Assembly (NCBI RefSeq): GCF_040739495.1
Contig: NZ_CP145263.1
Span: 1,488,001-1,552,000 of the forward strand
Origin: Staphylococcus capitis subsp. capitis
GTDB lineage: Bacteria > Bacillota > Bacilli > Staphylococcales > Staphylococcaceae
Direction: 5' to 3'
Length of the DNA stretch: 64,000 nucleotides
Under the pieces are notes generated by a model that searched no databases, was not told the DNA's origin, and saw nothing but the letters and a program-made list of their open reading frames with translations. This document shows positions 8,954 through 20,193 of the stretch, in pieces. The translations under genes and the position numbers were made by a program. How positions within the stretch are numbered: position 1 is the stretch's first letter; every line of letters begins with the position of its first letter.

Positions 8954-9661
8954 TTATAAATACCATGCTCCATTTACCTTTTGAACGGTACCTGTAATAC
9001 TTCTAGCCATTGGATGACATAAATACGCGCAAACATGTGCCACCTCTTCAGGTTCAATCATCCTATTTTGAGGTAATTCATTAAGTATGGAATTTCTTTC
9101 ATCTTCAGACCAAACTTGACTCATATTACCTGAAACAAAACCAGGAGTTATAGCATTTACAGTCACTGATGTGAGCGCAAGTTCTTGACTAAGGGCTTTA
9201 ACGAAACCTATTTGAGCACTTTTCATAGCTGAGTAAATAGTTTCCATGCTTGCACCAGTTTCTCCCCAAATTGAAGAAATAACTATAATTCGGCCATTCT
9301 CACTTTTTCTTAAAATATCAACAAAAAATCTGGATAAACGCATGAATTGTCTCAAGTGAAGTGCATAACTTTTATCAATATCATCATCACTCATATCTTG
9401 CAACATACCATATAAAGCAGTACCACTAGTGTAAATAAGACAATCTAAATCATTAATATGTCCAAAATAATCTTCTAAATTAAGATTTTGAGATAAATCA
9501 CATTGAATAAATTCTACGTTTTGGTTATTATCAAATTTTTGTTTTAAGTCTTTTAAATTAGCAGAGTGATAATGAACAATCACATGATACCCTTCATTTA
9601 AAAGATGCTTTGCAATCGCTGAACCTATAGTACCTGAACCACCAAGTACAAGTGCTTTCAT
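8954..9661 (-). CDS. ymfI: SDR-family oxidoreductase, EF-P 5-aminopentanone reductase type (YmfI)
   Basis: 235 residues with a short-chain dehydrogenase fold: NAD(P)-binding GGSGTIGSAIAK at 7-18, the serine strand VISS at 127-130, and Y143-x3-K147 (YSAMK). In Bacillus subtilis YmfI reduces the 5-aminopentanone group on elongation factor P; the same role is inferred here from family and neighbourhood, not shown. The start overlaps the ymfH stop (TAATG), so translation is probably coupled. Confidence 0.87.
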   Translation of the reverse strand: MKALVLGGSGTIGSAIAKHLLNEGYHVIVHYHSANLKDLKQKFDNNQNVEFIQCDLSQNLNLEDYFGHINDLDCLIYTSGTALYGMLQDMSDDDIDKSYALHLRQFMRLSRFFVDILRKSENGRIIVISSIWGETGASMETIYSAMKSAQIGFVKALSQELALTSVTVNAITPGFVSGNMSQVWSEDERNSILNELPQNRMIEPEEVAHVCAYLCHPMARSITGTVQKVNGAWYL

Positions 9662-10947
9662 TATGATTTCATCTCCAAACGACTATCGACAAGTTGTTCA
9701 AAGTTTAAAAATAGTTTAGATGTTTCATTAACACTTTCGAGTGTTATATTTTCAACAATTTCTAACATGTCAAAAACACTTACACCTTCGAAATATAATT
9801 TTGCATATTGATTAGCAATATACTCTGGTGAATTTAAACTTGAAATGAATTCTCCGATAAATTGTTTCTTTAATAAGTCGAAAGCTTCTTGGTCAGCCAA
9901 CTGCCCTCTATACTTCTTCAATTCATTGATTAATAATTCTTTAAGTTCGTCTGGTTGATGTGTTGCACTAGTAATTATAGAAAAACTATAACTAGGTTCG
10001 AGCACAAATTGATAGCCAAAAGTTTCATCAATTAAATCTTTATTTAATAAATTTTGATAAAAATCAGTTTCTTCTCCGAAAATTAACTCATAGAAAAACG
10101 TCATTTCTAAGTCTCTTTGTACGTATTTTTCTGAGCTTTCCTTAAGTGGTTGATTTTTAAAACCTAGCATTAATCTTGGAGATTGCAATTTCATCTGCTC
10201 AGTTACGCTGTGTTGGCTGACTTCAATAGGTTCATTAATTTCAGCACGCTCAATTTTAGGTTGGTTTGTCTTGTTTCGTTTTGCCTCATGTTGCTCTACT
10301 AAATCAATCATATTTTGAGGGTTAACGTCACCGACTATAAATAAAACCATATTTGATGGATGATAGAAGGTTTCATAACAAAGGTATAAATCATCTTTAG
10401 TGATTTCATAAATACTATCTACACTACCAGCAATATCAACACGAATAGGATGGTTTGAATACATTGCTCTTAAAGTATTGAACATTAATTTGTAACCAGG
10501 TTGTTCTTGATACATTTTAATTTCTTCAGCAATAATTCCTTTTTCTTTGTTAACCGTTTCTTCGGTAAAATAAGGTGTTTCAACCATATCTAATAAACGC
10601 TTAATATTACTTTCAATATTGCTAGTAGCACTAAATAAGTAACTCGTACGATCAAAACTTGTAAACGCATTTGCTTGAGCATTTTCCTCAGCAAAAGCAG
10701 TAAATAAATCTTCTTCTTCTTTTTCAAAAAGTTTATGTTCTAAAAAGTGCGCTACACCATCTGGCACTTTAACAAATTTTTGGCTTCCAATAGGTTTAAA
10801 ATGGTTATCTAAAGAACCAAATTGCGTCGTATAAGTCACAAAAGTTTTTTGGAATCCAGGTTTTGGAATAATAAACAGCTTTAGCCCATTATCAAGTTTA
10901 TGCTCATATACTTTCTCATCAATTAATTCATAATTATGTACCTTCAT
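9661..10947 (-). CDS. M16-family zinc peptidase (YmfH)
   Basis: 428 residues. The inverted zinc motif H67-F-L-E70-H71 is present, with the downstream glutamate region KGIIAEEIKMY, so the catalytic site looks intact. M16 enzymes act as two-domain clamps; this subunit probably pairs with the upstream YmfF-like protein, which lacks the metal motif. The ATG overlaps the upstream stop codon as TAATG, with AGGAGG about 12 nt before it. The substrate is unknown. Confidence 0.9.
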   Translation of the reverse strand: MKVHNYELIDEKVYEHKLDNGLKLFIIPKPGFQKTFVTYTTQFGSLDNHFKPIGSQKFVKVPDGVAHFLEHKLFEKEEEDLFTAFAEENAQANAFTSFDRTSYLFSATSNIESNIKRLLDMVETPYFTEETVNKEKGIIAEEIKMYQEQPGYKLMFNTLRAMYSNHPIRVDIAGSVDSIYEITKDDLYLCYETFYHPSNMVLFIVGDVNPQNMIDLVEQHEAKRNKTNQPKIERAEINEPIEVSQHSVTEQMKLQSPRLMLGFKNQPLKESSEKYVQRDLEMTFFYELIFGEETDFYQNLLNKDLIDETFGYQFVLEPSYSFSIITSATHQPDELKELLINELKKYRGQLADQEAFDLLKKQFIGEFISSLNSPEYIANQYAKLYFEGVSVFDMLEIVENITLESVNETSKLFLNFEQLVDSRLEMKS

Positions 10948-12221
10948 TATTTAGTTTGCCCTCCTTTCGTCAAAACATAAATGGTATCTAGCTTAGCTTC
11001 GTTTGCTAATTTTATAACATCTTCTCTAGTAACAGCATTTATTGCAGTTATAAATTCCTCTTCAGATTGAGAGTTGTCTAAAAGCACCTGGTTATGTAAT
11101 AGTTCAATAATACTTTTAGGTCTGTCGGTAGATTCATGTCTATGAGAAATAATAATTTTCTTTGCCAAGTCTAATTTACCATCTTCAAAGTCGCCATTTT
11201 TTAATTTTTCAAATTCATCTAAAATAGTATCTTTGGCGAGCTCATATTTAGCAGCTGAAACCCCACTTAAAACAAATAAGAATCCATTTTTCCCATCAAC
11301 CTGTGAATGGATAGAATACGCTAAACTTTGCTTTTCTCGAACTTCATTAAATAACACTGAAGAAGGGTCGCCACCGAACATCATATTTAGAACTACGAAT
11401 GCATAGTAATTATCTTTTCCATAATAAGTTGGAAAACGATAACCTAGGTTGAGTTTAGCTTGATCCACCTCATCTTCATCAATAATAAATTTTGGTGATT
11501 CGTAATGATTGATAAGGTCTGGTTGCGTATTTCTTTCTAATTTGAATGGTTGAATTTCAAAGTTTTCTTGAATCATATCTATCACATTTTGTTTATCTAC
11601 ATTTCCAACTACGTAAATTGCACAATCATCATTATGTAACATTGATTTATATGTATCATACAAATTTTTAGCAGTCACATGAGGTATTCGTTCTACTTGT
11701 CCTGTAGCTAAATATTTATAAGGTTCATTTTCAAACATATGATTCATTAATTTTAAAAATGAATATTGAGCTTTATTATCTGACATTGCTTCAAGCTTTT
11801 TAGTGAGCAATGATTTCTCTTGGGCTACAAAATTTTCATTAAATTGCTCATCAGTAATTAAAGGATTATAAATAAGTTCTTTAAGTGTCTTGAGTCCCTT
11901 CTCGAATAATGGTGTTGAGTCCTTTAAATAACGCTCGTTAGCAATTTCTAAAGAAATCGTAATCACATGTTTATCCTTGAATTTAGATACAAAACTATTA
12001 ATATATGCGCCATATAATGATGATAAGTGTCTATTTAATACTTTATCGTTAGGCCATTGTTGTGTAGCACGTACTAAGACTTTACTCAAAATTGAACGCG
12101 CCGTTATCGTTTTATAATCCAATGGTGCCATAAATTTAAAAGTCACCATGGTTGTTTTAAATTTTTCAGTTGGTAAAACGTTAATATGTATATTGGAATA
12201 ATCGAGTTTCTTATTTTCCAA
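10947..12221 (-). CDS. M16-family peptidase-like protein without zinc motif (YmfF)
   Basis: 424 residues. It has the M16 fold and the C-terminal-domain signature SSVLFNEVREKQSLAY, which supplies the Arg/Tyr pair used in substrate binding, but no HxxEH at the expected N-terminal position. It is therefore the non-catalytic partner of the adjacent ymfH product, as in mitochondrial-type M16 heterodimers. The start is TTG at 12221 with GGGAGG 8 nt upstream; an ATG directly after the Shine-Dalgarno is out of position. Confidence 0.88.
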   Translation of the reverse strand: MENKKLDYSNIHINVLPTEKFKTTMVTFKFMAPLDYKTITARSILSKVLVRATQQWPNDKVLNRHLSSLYGAYINSFVSKFKDKHVITISLEIANERYLKDSTPLFEKGLKTLKELIYNPLITDEQFNENFVAQEKSLLTKKLEAMSDNKAQYSFLKLMNHMFENEPYKYLATGQVERIPHVTAKNLYDTYKSMLHNDDCAIYVVGNVDKQNVIDMIQENFEIQPFKLERNTQPDLINHYESPKFIIDEDEVDQAKLNLGYRFPTYYGKDNYYAFVVLNMMFGGDPSSVLFNEVREKQSLAYSIHSQVDGKNGFLFVLSGVSAAKYELAKDTILDEFEKLKNGDFEDGKLDLAKKIIISHRHESTDRPKSIIELLHNQVLLDNSQSEEEFITAINAVTREDVIKLANEAKLDTIYVLTKGGQTK

Positions 12222-12261
12222 ACGGCATACCTCCCATTACTGTAAAAACAATGATTATTAA

Positions 12262-12972
12262 TTAGCTTTTACTAATTTTAAATTTAACCAAACTACTTTT
12301 AATATAGTTTAATGAATATAAAATAGGCTGATCTTGCTCATCAAAATGAACTACTTTTAATAACATTAAACCCTCGTGAGGAGAAGCGTTTAACACTTCG
12401 GAAATGTGAGGTTCATAACTTATTGCTTCTAAGTTCATTTCTGCATGTTTGACCTCATGTCCTGTTGACTCTTTAATGGCTTTTAACATAGAGCCACTAC
12501 TTTTCTGATAGTCTGTACAAGTTAAATATTGTTTAGCAATTTTATCTAAGCAATACACAACTGGTATTTGATCAGCCGTTCTTAATCTTTCAATGATTGT
12601 TACTGGTTCTCTATCACTTATTTCTAATAGTTCAGCATCAAGAATTGTTGCTGGTTGTTCATCAAAATTTAAATATTCTATACCTCCTTTATACCCAGCT
12701 TCTTCAATCATATTACTAATACTTACTAATTTATCTAATGGATAAAAGAAGGGAGGCTGCTTTTTAACGCTAGTCCCCTCTTCAAAATTATCAGTTACAA
12801 TCTGTTCGGTAATGAGTTCACCAATACCATCGTATACGTCATCAGTTTTCACATTGAGTGTACGTGCTATTGATAAATTGCTTGGTAATTTACCAGTACT
12901 ATCTAATTCTCCATTTTTTATTAACTTTAAAATGTATTGTTTAACTCTAAAAATCGCATTCATTTCCGACAT
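12262..12972 (-). CDS. GntR-family transcriptional regulator with UTRA domain
   Basis: 236 residues. N-terminal winged helix (about 8-70, SNLSIARTLNVKTDDVYDGI), then a UTRA effector domain (about 85-232; ISDREPVTIIERLRTADQIP, and LYSLNYIKSS near the end). It resembles Bacillus YmfC in family and position. The gene begins 2 nt after the ftsK stop with GAGGTG 5 nt before the ATG, so it is probably translated from the same transcript. The ligand and target genes cannot be told from sequence. Confidence 0.9.
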   Translation of the reverse strand: MSEMNAIFRVKQYILKLIKNGELDSTGKLPSNLSIARTLNVKTDDVYDGIGELITEQIVTDNFEEGTSVKKQPPFFYPLDKLVSISNMIEEAGYKGGIEYLNFDEQPATILDAELLEISDREPVTIIERLRTADQIPVVYCLDKIAKQYLTCTDYQKSSGSMLKAIKESTGHEVKHAEMNLEAISYEPHISEVLNASPHEGLMLLKVVHFDEQDQPILYSLNYIKSSLVKFKISKS

Positions 12973-12974
12973 TT

Positions 12975-15395
12975 TTACACCTCATCATTATCTAAATCAA
13001 CTAGAATTTGTCTAGGTTTACTTCCTTTTTGAGGACCGATTACTTGATTACGTTCTAAATCGTCCATTAATCGTGAAGCACGATTATATCCAATTCTAAA
13101 TTGTCTTTGTAATAAAGATGTGCTCGCTTTTTGCTTTTCTATTACAAACAAGTAGGCTTCATCATATAAAGAATCTTCACTTTTCATCTCTGACTTATCA
13201 ACTGGTGCATCTGGTTCCATTTCTTTTACGTAATTTGCTTTTTGTTGTTCTACGACGTAGTCCACTACATCTTGAACTTCTTTATCACTTAAAAAAGCAC
13301 CTTGGATACGTGTTTGAGTCGATTCACCATTACCAATGTATAGCATATCGCCTTTACCTAATAATTTTTCAGCCCCACCTGAACCTATAATAGTTCTGGA
13401 ATCGGTTTGTGAACTTACTGCAAACGCTATACGCGAAGGAATGTTATTTTTAATGATACCAGTGATGACGTCAACTGAAGGTCTTTGAGTAGCTACTATT
13501 AAATGAATCCCTGCTGCTCTGGCCATTTGAGTTATTCGTTGGATCGCATTTTCAACTTCTTTACCAGCAACCATCATTAAATCTGCTAATTCATCGACGA
13601 TGACGACAATGTATGGAAGTTCTGATTGTTTCTCTTCTAACTCTTCATTTTGTTTACGTATATATTGATTATATCCTTCAATATTTCTTGTTGAAGAGTG
13701 TTGGAATAAATCATAACGACGTTCCATTTCAGCAACAACTTTATCAAGCGCTTGCGAGGCCTTATGTGGATTCGTTACTACAGGAATAAGTAAATGAGGT
13801 ATGCCATTATATACGTTTAATTCTACCATTTTCGGATCAATTAACATCAGTTTTACTTCATGAGGTTTTGCATTAAGTAAAATACTTGTGATAATTCCAT
13901 TTATACATACCGATTTACCACTACCTGTGGATCCTGCTACAAGTAAATGAGGCATTTCATTAAGTTGTATAGATATAGGTTCTCCAGAAATATCTCGTCC
14001 AATACCGACTTCTAATTTATGTTGAGATGGAAATTTATCTTCTAAAACTTCTTTAAGCGATACTAATGAAATTTTGTCATTAGGTACTTCAATTCCCACC
14101 GCTGATCGTCCAGGTATAGGTGCTTCAATTCGTACATCTTTCGCTGCTAATGCTAAGGCAATATCATTGTGTAAGTTAACGATTTTACTTACTTTAACAC
14201 CTTGGGCTGGCTGAATTTCATATTGAGTTACCGCTGGACCAATTTTGATTTGTGTCACTTTTGCATTGACACCAAAATTTTTCATTGTAGATTCTAAAAC
14301 TTGACCTTTTCTTTGAACTTCAGCTTTAGAAGTAGATTTTTGTTTAGCTGGTTGGTTAAGTAGTGATAAAGGAGGAACCACATATTCTACATTTGCTACT
14401 TCTCCAGCTTCAGAAATTGACCCTTCAGCGTTACCGCTATCATTGGATTTGTCATCATCCTTACTTAAAGCGTTATCTTTGCTATCCTTTTGGTTCATAC
14501 CTTGAGAATTTGTTGTGATTTCATTACTATTACTTTCATGATCAAAAATACGCTTTTTGCGTGGCTTAGGTACACTATTGCTCTTATCTTCTTGATCACT
14601 GTGTCCATAAATAGGAATATCATTATTTTGTGGAACTTCAGGAAAATCACTAACGTCCTTAACGTTTTCTTGTTGAGATCTTTCTTGTTCTTTCTTTCTT
14701 TTTTTCTCTTCAGCTCTATCTGCTTTTAATTGAGCCTTCTCTTCTTTTCTAGCCTTACTTGTTTCTCTTTTTTCTTTAAATGATTCAGATGCACTTTCAC
14801 TAGATGATTTCATACTTTCAAATAAACTTTTACTTACATCTCTATGTCTTAAATTTAATAAAAGTATGATACTTGAAGCTAATAATAAAATAGTAATAAT
14901 AATAACGCCCGCTATTGATATAAGAGGTATAAATAATTTAAATAAGTAAAATCCTATTAAACCTCCTCCAAAATTAGGAAAGTGAGTATGTTCGTATGAC
15001 TTATAAACATAAGATAATACTGGTTCTCTTTCAGAGGAAACGCCCTTACTAAAATGGTAATAAAGTTGTGTGATGCATAGTAAAGCAATTTGCAAAACAA
15101 GTGCACCTACACTTCGACGTGTTTTAGGAATTTTTTTGGAATATGTAATAAAGACTGTACCTAGAATCACTAAAATATAAGTCAAAAATCTACTCATACC
15201 GAATAGATAATTAAAGAAACTATCAATCATTTGACCAACAATGCCTAATTGAAAAGCTCCTAACACGACAAGAATGACAATCGCAATAGCAATAATATAG
15301 CGTAAAGGACTTTCATTCTGTTTCTTTCTTTTAGTATTTTTACGCGAAGCATTACTTTTCCTTCTAGTCGTTGTTTTTTTCTTTGTTTGTGGCAA
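12975..15395 (-). CDS. ftsK: DNA translocase FtsK/SpoIIIE
   Basis: 806 residues. Septum-located motor that pumps chromosome DNA during division. Four N-terminal membrane helices lie between about residues 31 and 180, followed by a charged low-complexity linker (about 190-330). Walker A GSTGSGKS is at 488-495 and Walker B VIVDELAD at about 598. The C-terminal gamma winged helix (about 742-806) reads orientation sequences. The start is TTG with AAGGTG 7 nt before it. Staphylococci carry two such proteins, and the length fits the SpoIIIE-like one. Confidence 0.95.
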   Translation of the reverse strand: MPQTKKKTTTRRKSNASRKNTKRKKQNESPLRYIIAIAIVILVVLGAFQLGIVGQMIDSFFNYLFGMSRFLTYILVILGTVFITYSKKIPKTRRSVGALVLQIALLCITQLYYHFSKGVSSEREPVLSYVYKSYEHTHFPNFGGGLIGFYLFKLFIPLISIAGVIIITILLLASSIILLLNLRHRDVSKSLFESMKSSSESASESFKEKRETSKARKEEKAQLKADRAEEKKRKKEQERSQQENVKDVSDFPEVPQNNDIPIYGHSDQEDKSNSVPKPRKKRIFDHESNSNEITTNSQGMNQKDSKDNALSKDDDKSNDSGNAEGSISEAGEVANVEYVVPPLSLLNQPAKQKSTSKAEVQRKGQVLESTMKNFGVNAKVTQIKIGPAVTQYEIQPAQGVKVSKIVNLHNDIALALAAKDVRIEAPIPGRSAVGIEVPNDKISLVSLKEVLEDKFPSQHKLEVGIGRDISGEPISIQLNEMPHLLVAGSTGSGKSVCINGIITSILLNAKPHEVKLMLIDPKMVELNVYNGIPHLLIPVVTNPHKASQALDKVVAEMERRYDLFQHSSTRNIEGYNQYIRKQNEELEEKQSELPYIVVIVDELADLMMVAGKEVENAIQRITQMARAAGIHLIVATQRPSVDVITGIIKNNIPSRIAFAVSSQTDSRTIIGSGGAEKLLGKGDMLYIGNGESTQTRIQGAFLSDKEVQDVVDYVVEQQKANYVKEMEPDAPVDKSEMKSEDSLYDEAYLFVIEKQKASTSLLQRQFRIGYNRASRLMDDLERNQVIGPQKGSKPRQILVDLDNDEV

Positions 15396-15480
15396 GATTT
15401 TACACCTTCTTTTTTAATCTTTCACAGTTATTTAATTAAGGCCTATTGATAACTATTATGTATATATTTAATAAGATGAA

Positions 15481-15623
15481 AGAGGCAGGGACAATTAATT
15501 GTTTAAGGTCATCTCAATCATTCTCATATCTCAATTAGATATGTTTGAACAAAAATCAAGAAGACCTAGTTACAAAGCATAATCATCTTAAATGATTTGC
15601 TATACACAATTGTCCCAACCTCT
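15481..15623 (-). terminator. Long imperfect inverted repeat after rnjB
   Basis: Arms AGAGGCAGGGACAATT (15481-15496) and its complement with two mismatches (15608-15623) enclose about 110 nt of AT-rich sequence. On the minus strand this lies 20 nt after rnjB and ends near a short T-rich tract. The GGGACA core resembles two other hairpins in this window (near 49,230 and 63,000), so it is probably a staphylococcal intergenic repeat that may also act as a terminator. Confidence 0.5.
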
Positions 15624-15643
15624 TAAAATGTTATTTATTTAGA

Positions 15644-17317
15644 TTATATCTCAGAAATTACTGGAATAATCATTGGACGTCGTTTCGTGCTTTCAAACAA
15701 TAATTTGCTGATTTGATCGCGCATATTTTGCTTGATTTCAGACCATTCTATACGTTTTTCTTGTAATCCTGCTTCTACAATTGTACGTACTTTTTCCTCA
15801 GCTTCATTTAATAATTCTTCACTTTCTCTCACATAAACGAATCCTCTTGATTGAATTTCAGGACCTGCAGCAATACGTCTATTCTTAGGATCTAGTGTGA
15901 CCACAGCAATGAAGATACCATCTTCAGCTAATAAATGACGGTCTCTTAAAACAATGTTACCTACATCTCCAACACCAATACCGTCTATAAGAACATTACC
16001 TGAATTTACTTTTTCATTTAGAACCATATCTTTGCCGTTGTAATTAATCACATCACCTTTTTCAACTAAGAAAATCTTTTCAGGTGCTACACCTGATTCA
16101 GCTGCTAACTTAGCGTGAGCGATTTGCATTTTAAATTCACCTTGAACAGGAATAAAGTATTCAGGTTTCATAATATTTAACATCATTTTTAATTCTTCCA
16201 TACAACCATGACTTGAAGCATGAATTTTTTTATTATTAGGAATGATGTGTGCACCTGCACGTACAAGTTCATTTAGAGTATCAGCAATAATAACTTCCAT
16301 ATTAGCAGAAGCCGTAATTGCTAAGAACACTGAGTCGCCTTCTTCAATATTCATAATTTTATGCTTGTTTTGCGCCATTTGACTTAAAGCCTCTACAGGT
16401 TCACCTTGCATACCAGTTGCAATAATAATGACTTCGTTTTTAGGATAATTATCAACTTCATTAATAGGAATTAATAAGTCCTTCGGAATATCAAAATATC
16501 CCATCTTACGAGCAATATTAAATGAACTTTCAAGTGAGCGACCTAAGAATGATACTTTTCTATTCAATTTGCTAGCTATATTTAAAACTTGTTGTATGCG
16601 TATAAAATTAGATGCATAGCAAGAAACTATAAGTCTACCTTTAACTTTAGTGAATGCATCATACATGTGATGTTCAATGACATTTTCAGGAGTGTTATAA
16701 CCAGGTTTCTCTGCTTCTGTAGAATCACTAATTAAAGCAAATACACCTTCATCACCAATTTCAGCCATACGCTTCATATCAGGTGCATATTGACCATGTA
16801 AACTTTGATCGAATTTAAATTCTCCCGTATAGACAATTGAACCATAAGATGTGTGAATACAAATTCCCAAACTATCAGGAATACTATGTGTCGTGTTAAA
16901 GAAACTCACATTTACATTTTTAAATTTCATTACTGAATCATGAGACACTGTATAGTAACGCACTTTTTTCTTAATATTACGGGCCTTCATATTTTCTTTA
17001 ATGAGTGCAATCGTTAATTTAGAACCATAAACTGGTGCATCAATTTGCTCTAAAATATAGCTGACTGCACCAATTGCATGCTCATGACCGTGTGAAAGGA
17101 AAATACCTTTTAATTTATCTTTGTTTTCAATTACGTATTGAATGTCAGGTATAACAATATCTACACCTAACATTTCATCCTCGGGGAACATTAACCCCGC
17201 ATCTAACATAAACATTTCATCGTCTACTTCAACGATGTACATATTTTTAGCGATTTCGCCAACACCACCAAGTGGTATGATGCGAATATCTTTATTTTTT
17301 TTCTTTATTAAACTCAA
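15644..17317 (-). CDS. rnjB: Ribonuclease J2
   Basis: 557 residues from the TTG at 17317, which has AGGAGG 7 nt upstream; a longer reading to 17365 lacks a ribosome-binding site. Metallo-beta-lactamase/beta-CASP RNase that forms a complex with RNase J1 in mRNA and rRNA processing. The metal motif reads H76-G-H78-E-H-A instead of HxHxDH, so the aspartate and the last histidine are lost. This fits the known weak or absent activity of staphylococcal J2 and a structural role. It lies between pnp and ftsK, each with its own spacer. Confidence 0.95.
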   Translation of the reverse strand: MSLIKKKNKDIRIIPLGGVGEIAKNMYIVEVDDEMFMLDAGLMFPEDEMLGVDIVIPDIQYVIENKDKLKGIFLSHGHEHAIGAVSYILEQIDAPVYGSKLTIALIKENMKARNIKKKVRYYTVSHDSVMKFKNVNVSFFNTTHSIPDSLGICIHTSYGSIVYTGEFKFDQSLHGQYAPDMKRMAEIGDEGVFALISDSTEAEKPGYNTPENVIEHHMYDAFTKVKGRLIVSCYASNFIRIQQVLNIASKLNRKVSFLGRSLESSFNIARKMGYFDIPKDLLIPINEVDNYPKNEVIIIATGMQGEPVEALSQMAQNKHKIMNIEEGDSVFLAITASANMEVIIADTLNELVRAGAHIIPNNKKIHASSHGCMEELKMMLNIMKPEYFIPVQGEFKMQIAHAKLAAESGVAPEKIFLVEKGDVINYNGKDMVLNEKVNSGNVLIDGIGVGDVGNIVLRDRHLLAEDGIFIAVVTLDPKNRRIAAGPEIQSRGFVYVRESEELLNEAEEKVRTIVEAGLQEKRIEWSEIKQNMRDQISKLLFESTKRRPMIIPVISEI

Positions 17318-17501
17318 AATGTTACCTCCTATAAATAGTGACCCGTCCATATATAAACTCATCATTTATTATAAGTTAAAATATGCGTGATGTACACTAT
17401 TATTGCACGGTTGTACCGCTTGAACATTTTGAATTATCATTTAAATTCATAACAACTAATTAAAATGATACTTTTCAGTTGTTGCCTTTTTTCAAAAAAC
17501 A

Positions 17502-17538
17502 AAAAGATTGAGCATTCATTTAAGAATACTCAACCTTT
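17502..17538 (-). terminator. Terminator after pnp
   Basis: Stem GGTTGAGTATTC / GAATGCTCAATC with one mismatch and a 6-nt loop, then T5 on the minus strand, 10 nt after the pnp stop. Confidence 0.85.
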
Positions 17539-17548
17539 GAAGTTAATA

Positions 17549-19648
17549 TTAATCTTCTAATAAAGTTTTATGAGATGCATTGACGCGACCTTGTTTATCA
17601 ATTTCTGTAATTTTAACTTCAATTGAATCGCCTATGTTTAATACATCTTCAACTTTATTTATTCTTTCTTTAGATATTTGTGAAATGTGAAGTAGTGCAT
17701 CTTTGCCTGGGAATAGCTCAACGAAAGCACCATATTTCTCAATACGTTTTACTTTAGCATTATAAACTTGACCTACTTCAGCCTCACGTGTAATATCTTC
17801 AATAATTTCTTTCGCTCGATTAATCATAGCTTGATCTACAGCACCTATAAAGATTGTTCCATCTTGTTCGATGTCTAATTTAACGCCTGTTTCGTCAATA
17901 ATTTCGTTAATTTTTTTACCACCAGGTCCTATAACATCTCTGATTTTATCAGGATTAATATGCATAGTTACAACTTTTGGAGCATAAGCGCTTAATTCTT
18001 TTCGAGGATGGTCAATTGTTTGTAGCATATGATCCATAATGGCCAAGCGACCTTGACGTGCTTGTTCTAGTGCTTCTTCAATAACTTCACGTGTTAAACC
18101 GTCAATCTTAATATCCATTTGAATAGCTGTGATACCTTCTTTAGTACCAGCCACTTTGAAGTCCATATCACCAAGTGCATCTTCCATACCTTGAATATCA
18201 GTTAAAATTGTATAGCTATCATCACGAGTTACAAGTCCCATTGCAATACCCGCTACAGGAGCTTTAATAGGCACACCTGCATCCATTAGAGCTAGTGTTG
18301 AACCACAAATTGATGCTTGTGAAGAAGAACCGTTTGATTCTAATACTTCACTTACTATACGAATTGTATATGGAAAATCAGCTGTATCAGGAATAATATA
18401 ACGTAAAGCTCTTTCACCTAGAGCACCATGTCCTATTTCACGACGTCCAGGTGCACGTACAGGTCCTGTTTCACCAACTGAGAAGTTAGGGAAGTTATAA
18501 TGATGCATAAATCGTTTTTCTACTTCTGGTCCTAAACCATCAATAAGTTGATAATCGCCTAAAGCGCCTAAAGTTAACACTGATAAAGCTTGTGTTTGTC
18601 CACGAGTAAATAATCCAGAACCATGTGCTCTTGGTAACAAGCCAACTTCAGAATCAAGTGGTCGTATTTCATCTACTTTTCGACCATCTGGACGAATTTT
18701 TTCATCTGCAATTAAACGTCTTACTTCTTCTTTCACTAAATCGTTTAAAATTGCATACACTTCATTAATAAGCGCTTCATTTTCTGGATCTTCTTCATCA
18801 ATAAAATGTGCAACCACTTCTTCTTTAAGCGCATCTAGATTTTCATCACGTTGCTGTTTATCAAAGGTTAGAACTGTGTCTTTTAATCCTTTTTCTTCAG
18901 TTAAAGCTTGCACTTTTTCAACGAGTGCTTCATCACGTTCAACTGGAATAAATTCTTGTTTTTCAGGTTGAATATGATCAATGATTTCTTGTTGGAATGC
19001 AACTAAACGTTTAATTTCTTCATGTCCAAAGAAGATTGCCTCAAGCATTTCACTTTCTGTAATTTCACTAGCTCCTGCTTCTACCATATTTACAGCATCT
19101 TTATGGCCAGCTACTTCTAAATCTAATCTAGAAACTTCTTTTTCAGCAACTGAAGGGTTAATGACATAATTTCCATCAACATAACCTACATTTACGCCTG
19201 CAATTGGTCCCTGAAAAGGAATATCTGAGACACTTAAAGCCATTGAAGAACCAATCATTGCAGCCATTTCAGGTGAACAGTCTGAATCAGCACTTAATAC
19301 GATGTTCATAATTTGAACATCATGTCTGTATCCTTTAGGGAATAGTGGACGAATAGGTCTATCGATTAATCGAGCTGTCAGTGTCGCTTCGTCTCCAGGT
19401 CGCCCTTCTCTTTTTTTGAATCCACCAGGAATTTTACCTGCTGCATACATTTTTTCTTCATAGTTCACTGTTAATGGGAAAAAGTCACCATCTCTAGGTT
19501 CCTTTGAAGCAGTAGCAGTTGATAATACTACTGTATCTCCATAACGTACTAAAACAGCACCGTTAGCTTGTTTAGCTAATTGTCCTGTCTCAATCGTTAA
19601 AGAACGTCCAGCCCATTCAGTTTTGAAAACTTTCTTCTCTTGAGACAT
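17549..19648 (-). CDS. pnp: Polynucleotide phosphorylase
   Basis: 699 residues. 3'-to-5' phosphorolytic exoribonuclease of the degradosome-like complex with RNase Y and RNase J. Two RNase PH domains (about 10-230 and 310-545; [15 protein letters not shown] in the second), a KH domain ([14 protein letters not shown] at about 566) and a C-terminal S1 domain ([20 protein letters not shown] at about 630-650). It sits downstream of rpsO, separated by a strong terminator. A 13-nt direct repeat, ATTATGTACGATA, occurs twice in the leader region at about 19,716 and 19,738. Confidence 0.97.
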   Translation of the reverse strand: MSQEKKVFKTEWAGRSLTIETGQLAKQANGAVLVRYGDTVVLSTATASKEPRDGDFFPLTVNYEEKMYAAGKIPGGFKKREGRPGDEATLTARLIDRPIRPLFPKGYRHDVQIMNIVLSADSDCSPEMAAMIGSSMALSVSDIPFQGPIAGVNVGYVDGNYVINPSVAEKEVSRLDLEVAGHKDAVNMVEAGASEITESEMLEAIFFGHEEIKRLVAFQQEIIDHIQPEKQEFIPVERDEALVEKVQALTEEKGLKDTVLTFDKQQRDENLDALKEEVVAHFIDEEDPENEALINEVYAILNDLVKEEVRRLIADEKIRPDGRKVDEIRPLDSEVGLLPRAHGSGLFTRGQTQALSVLTLGALGDYQLIDGLGPEVEKRFMHHYNFPNFSVGETGPVRAPGRREIGHGALGERALRYIIPDTADFPYTIRIVSEVLESNGSSSQASICGSTLALMDAGVPIKAPVAGIAMGLVTRDDSYTILTDIQGMEDALGDMDFKVAGTKEGITAIQMDIKIDGLTREVIEEALEQARQGRLAIMDHMLQTIDHPRKELSAYAPKVVTMHINPDKIRDVIGPGGKKINEIIDETGVKLDIEQDGTIFIGAVDQAMINRAKEIIEDITREAEVGQVYNAKVKRIEKYGAFVELFPGKDALLHISQISKERINKVEDVLNIGDSIEVKITEIDKQGRVNASHKTLLED

Positions 19649-19751
19649 TATGAATCTCCTCTCTTAATTCTATTACTTACATCATATCATTTATTCACAT
19701 ATTTTTATATTTTTTATTATGTACGATACTAAAAATATTATGTACGATAAT

Positions 19752-19787
19752 AAAAAAAGGAAAGTACCATTCAACTGGTGCTTTCCT
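19752..19787 (-). terminator. Terminator after rpsO
   Basis: Stem GGAAAG-ACCA / TGGT-CTTTCC with T7 on the minus strand, about 15 nt after rpsO. Confidence 0.9.
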
Positions 19788-19802
19788 AATTCTATATTAA
19801 GA

Positions 19803-20072
19803 TTAACGACGGATACCTAATGATTTGATTAGTTCACGGTAACGTTGAATATCTTTACTACGTAAGTAGTTTAATAAGTGTCTACGACGACCTACCATTT
19901 TTAATAATCCACGACGTGAATGGTGGTCTTTCTTGTGTTCACGTAAATGCTCATTTAATGCAGCGATTTCTCCAGTTAAAACAGCGATTTGAACTTCTGG
20001 AGAACCAGTATCAGTTTCGTGTACACGATATTGTTTAATTAATTCATCTTTACGTTCTTGTGAAATTGCCAT
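19803..20072 (-). CDS. rpsO: 30S ribosomal protein S15
   Basis: 89 residues ([20 protein letters not shown]...), the standard length. Binds 16S rRNA and helps assemble the platform. The ATG at 20072 has AGGAGG 9 nt upstream; a TTG two codons earlier is not needed. The 121-nt leader carries two small hairpins directly before the ribosome-binding site (see separate entry). Confidence 0.98.
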   Translation of the reverse strand: MAISQERKDELIKQYRVHETDTGSPEVQIAVLTGEIAALNEHLREHKKDHHSRRGLLKMVGRRRHLLNYLRSKDIQRYRELIKSLGIRR

Positions 20073-20089
20073 AATCAATTTCCTCCTTA

Positions 20090-20140
20090 ATATTATTTAA
20101 CTCCTTAATCTGAGTTAGGCGTCGGAGAATCGACCTACTA
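20090..20140 (-). promoter_or_regulatory. Candidate structured rpsO leader
   Basis: On the minus strand two adjacent short hairpins, GTCG-ATTCTC-CGAC and TAACTC-AGATTAAG-GAGTTA, lie just before the S15 ribosome-binding site. S15 is known to control its own mRNA through leader structures in several bacteria. Regulation here is inferred only from position and folding. Confidence 0.4.
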
Positions 20141-20193
20141 AGAAAAAGGTATTTCAGAAGATAGCTACTTAACATAGCTTTTCTTCCTCAACT

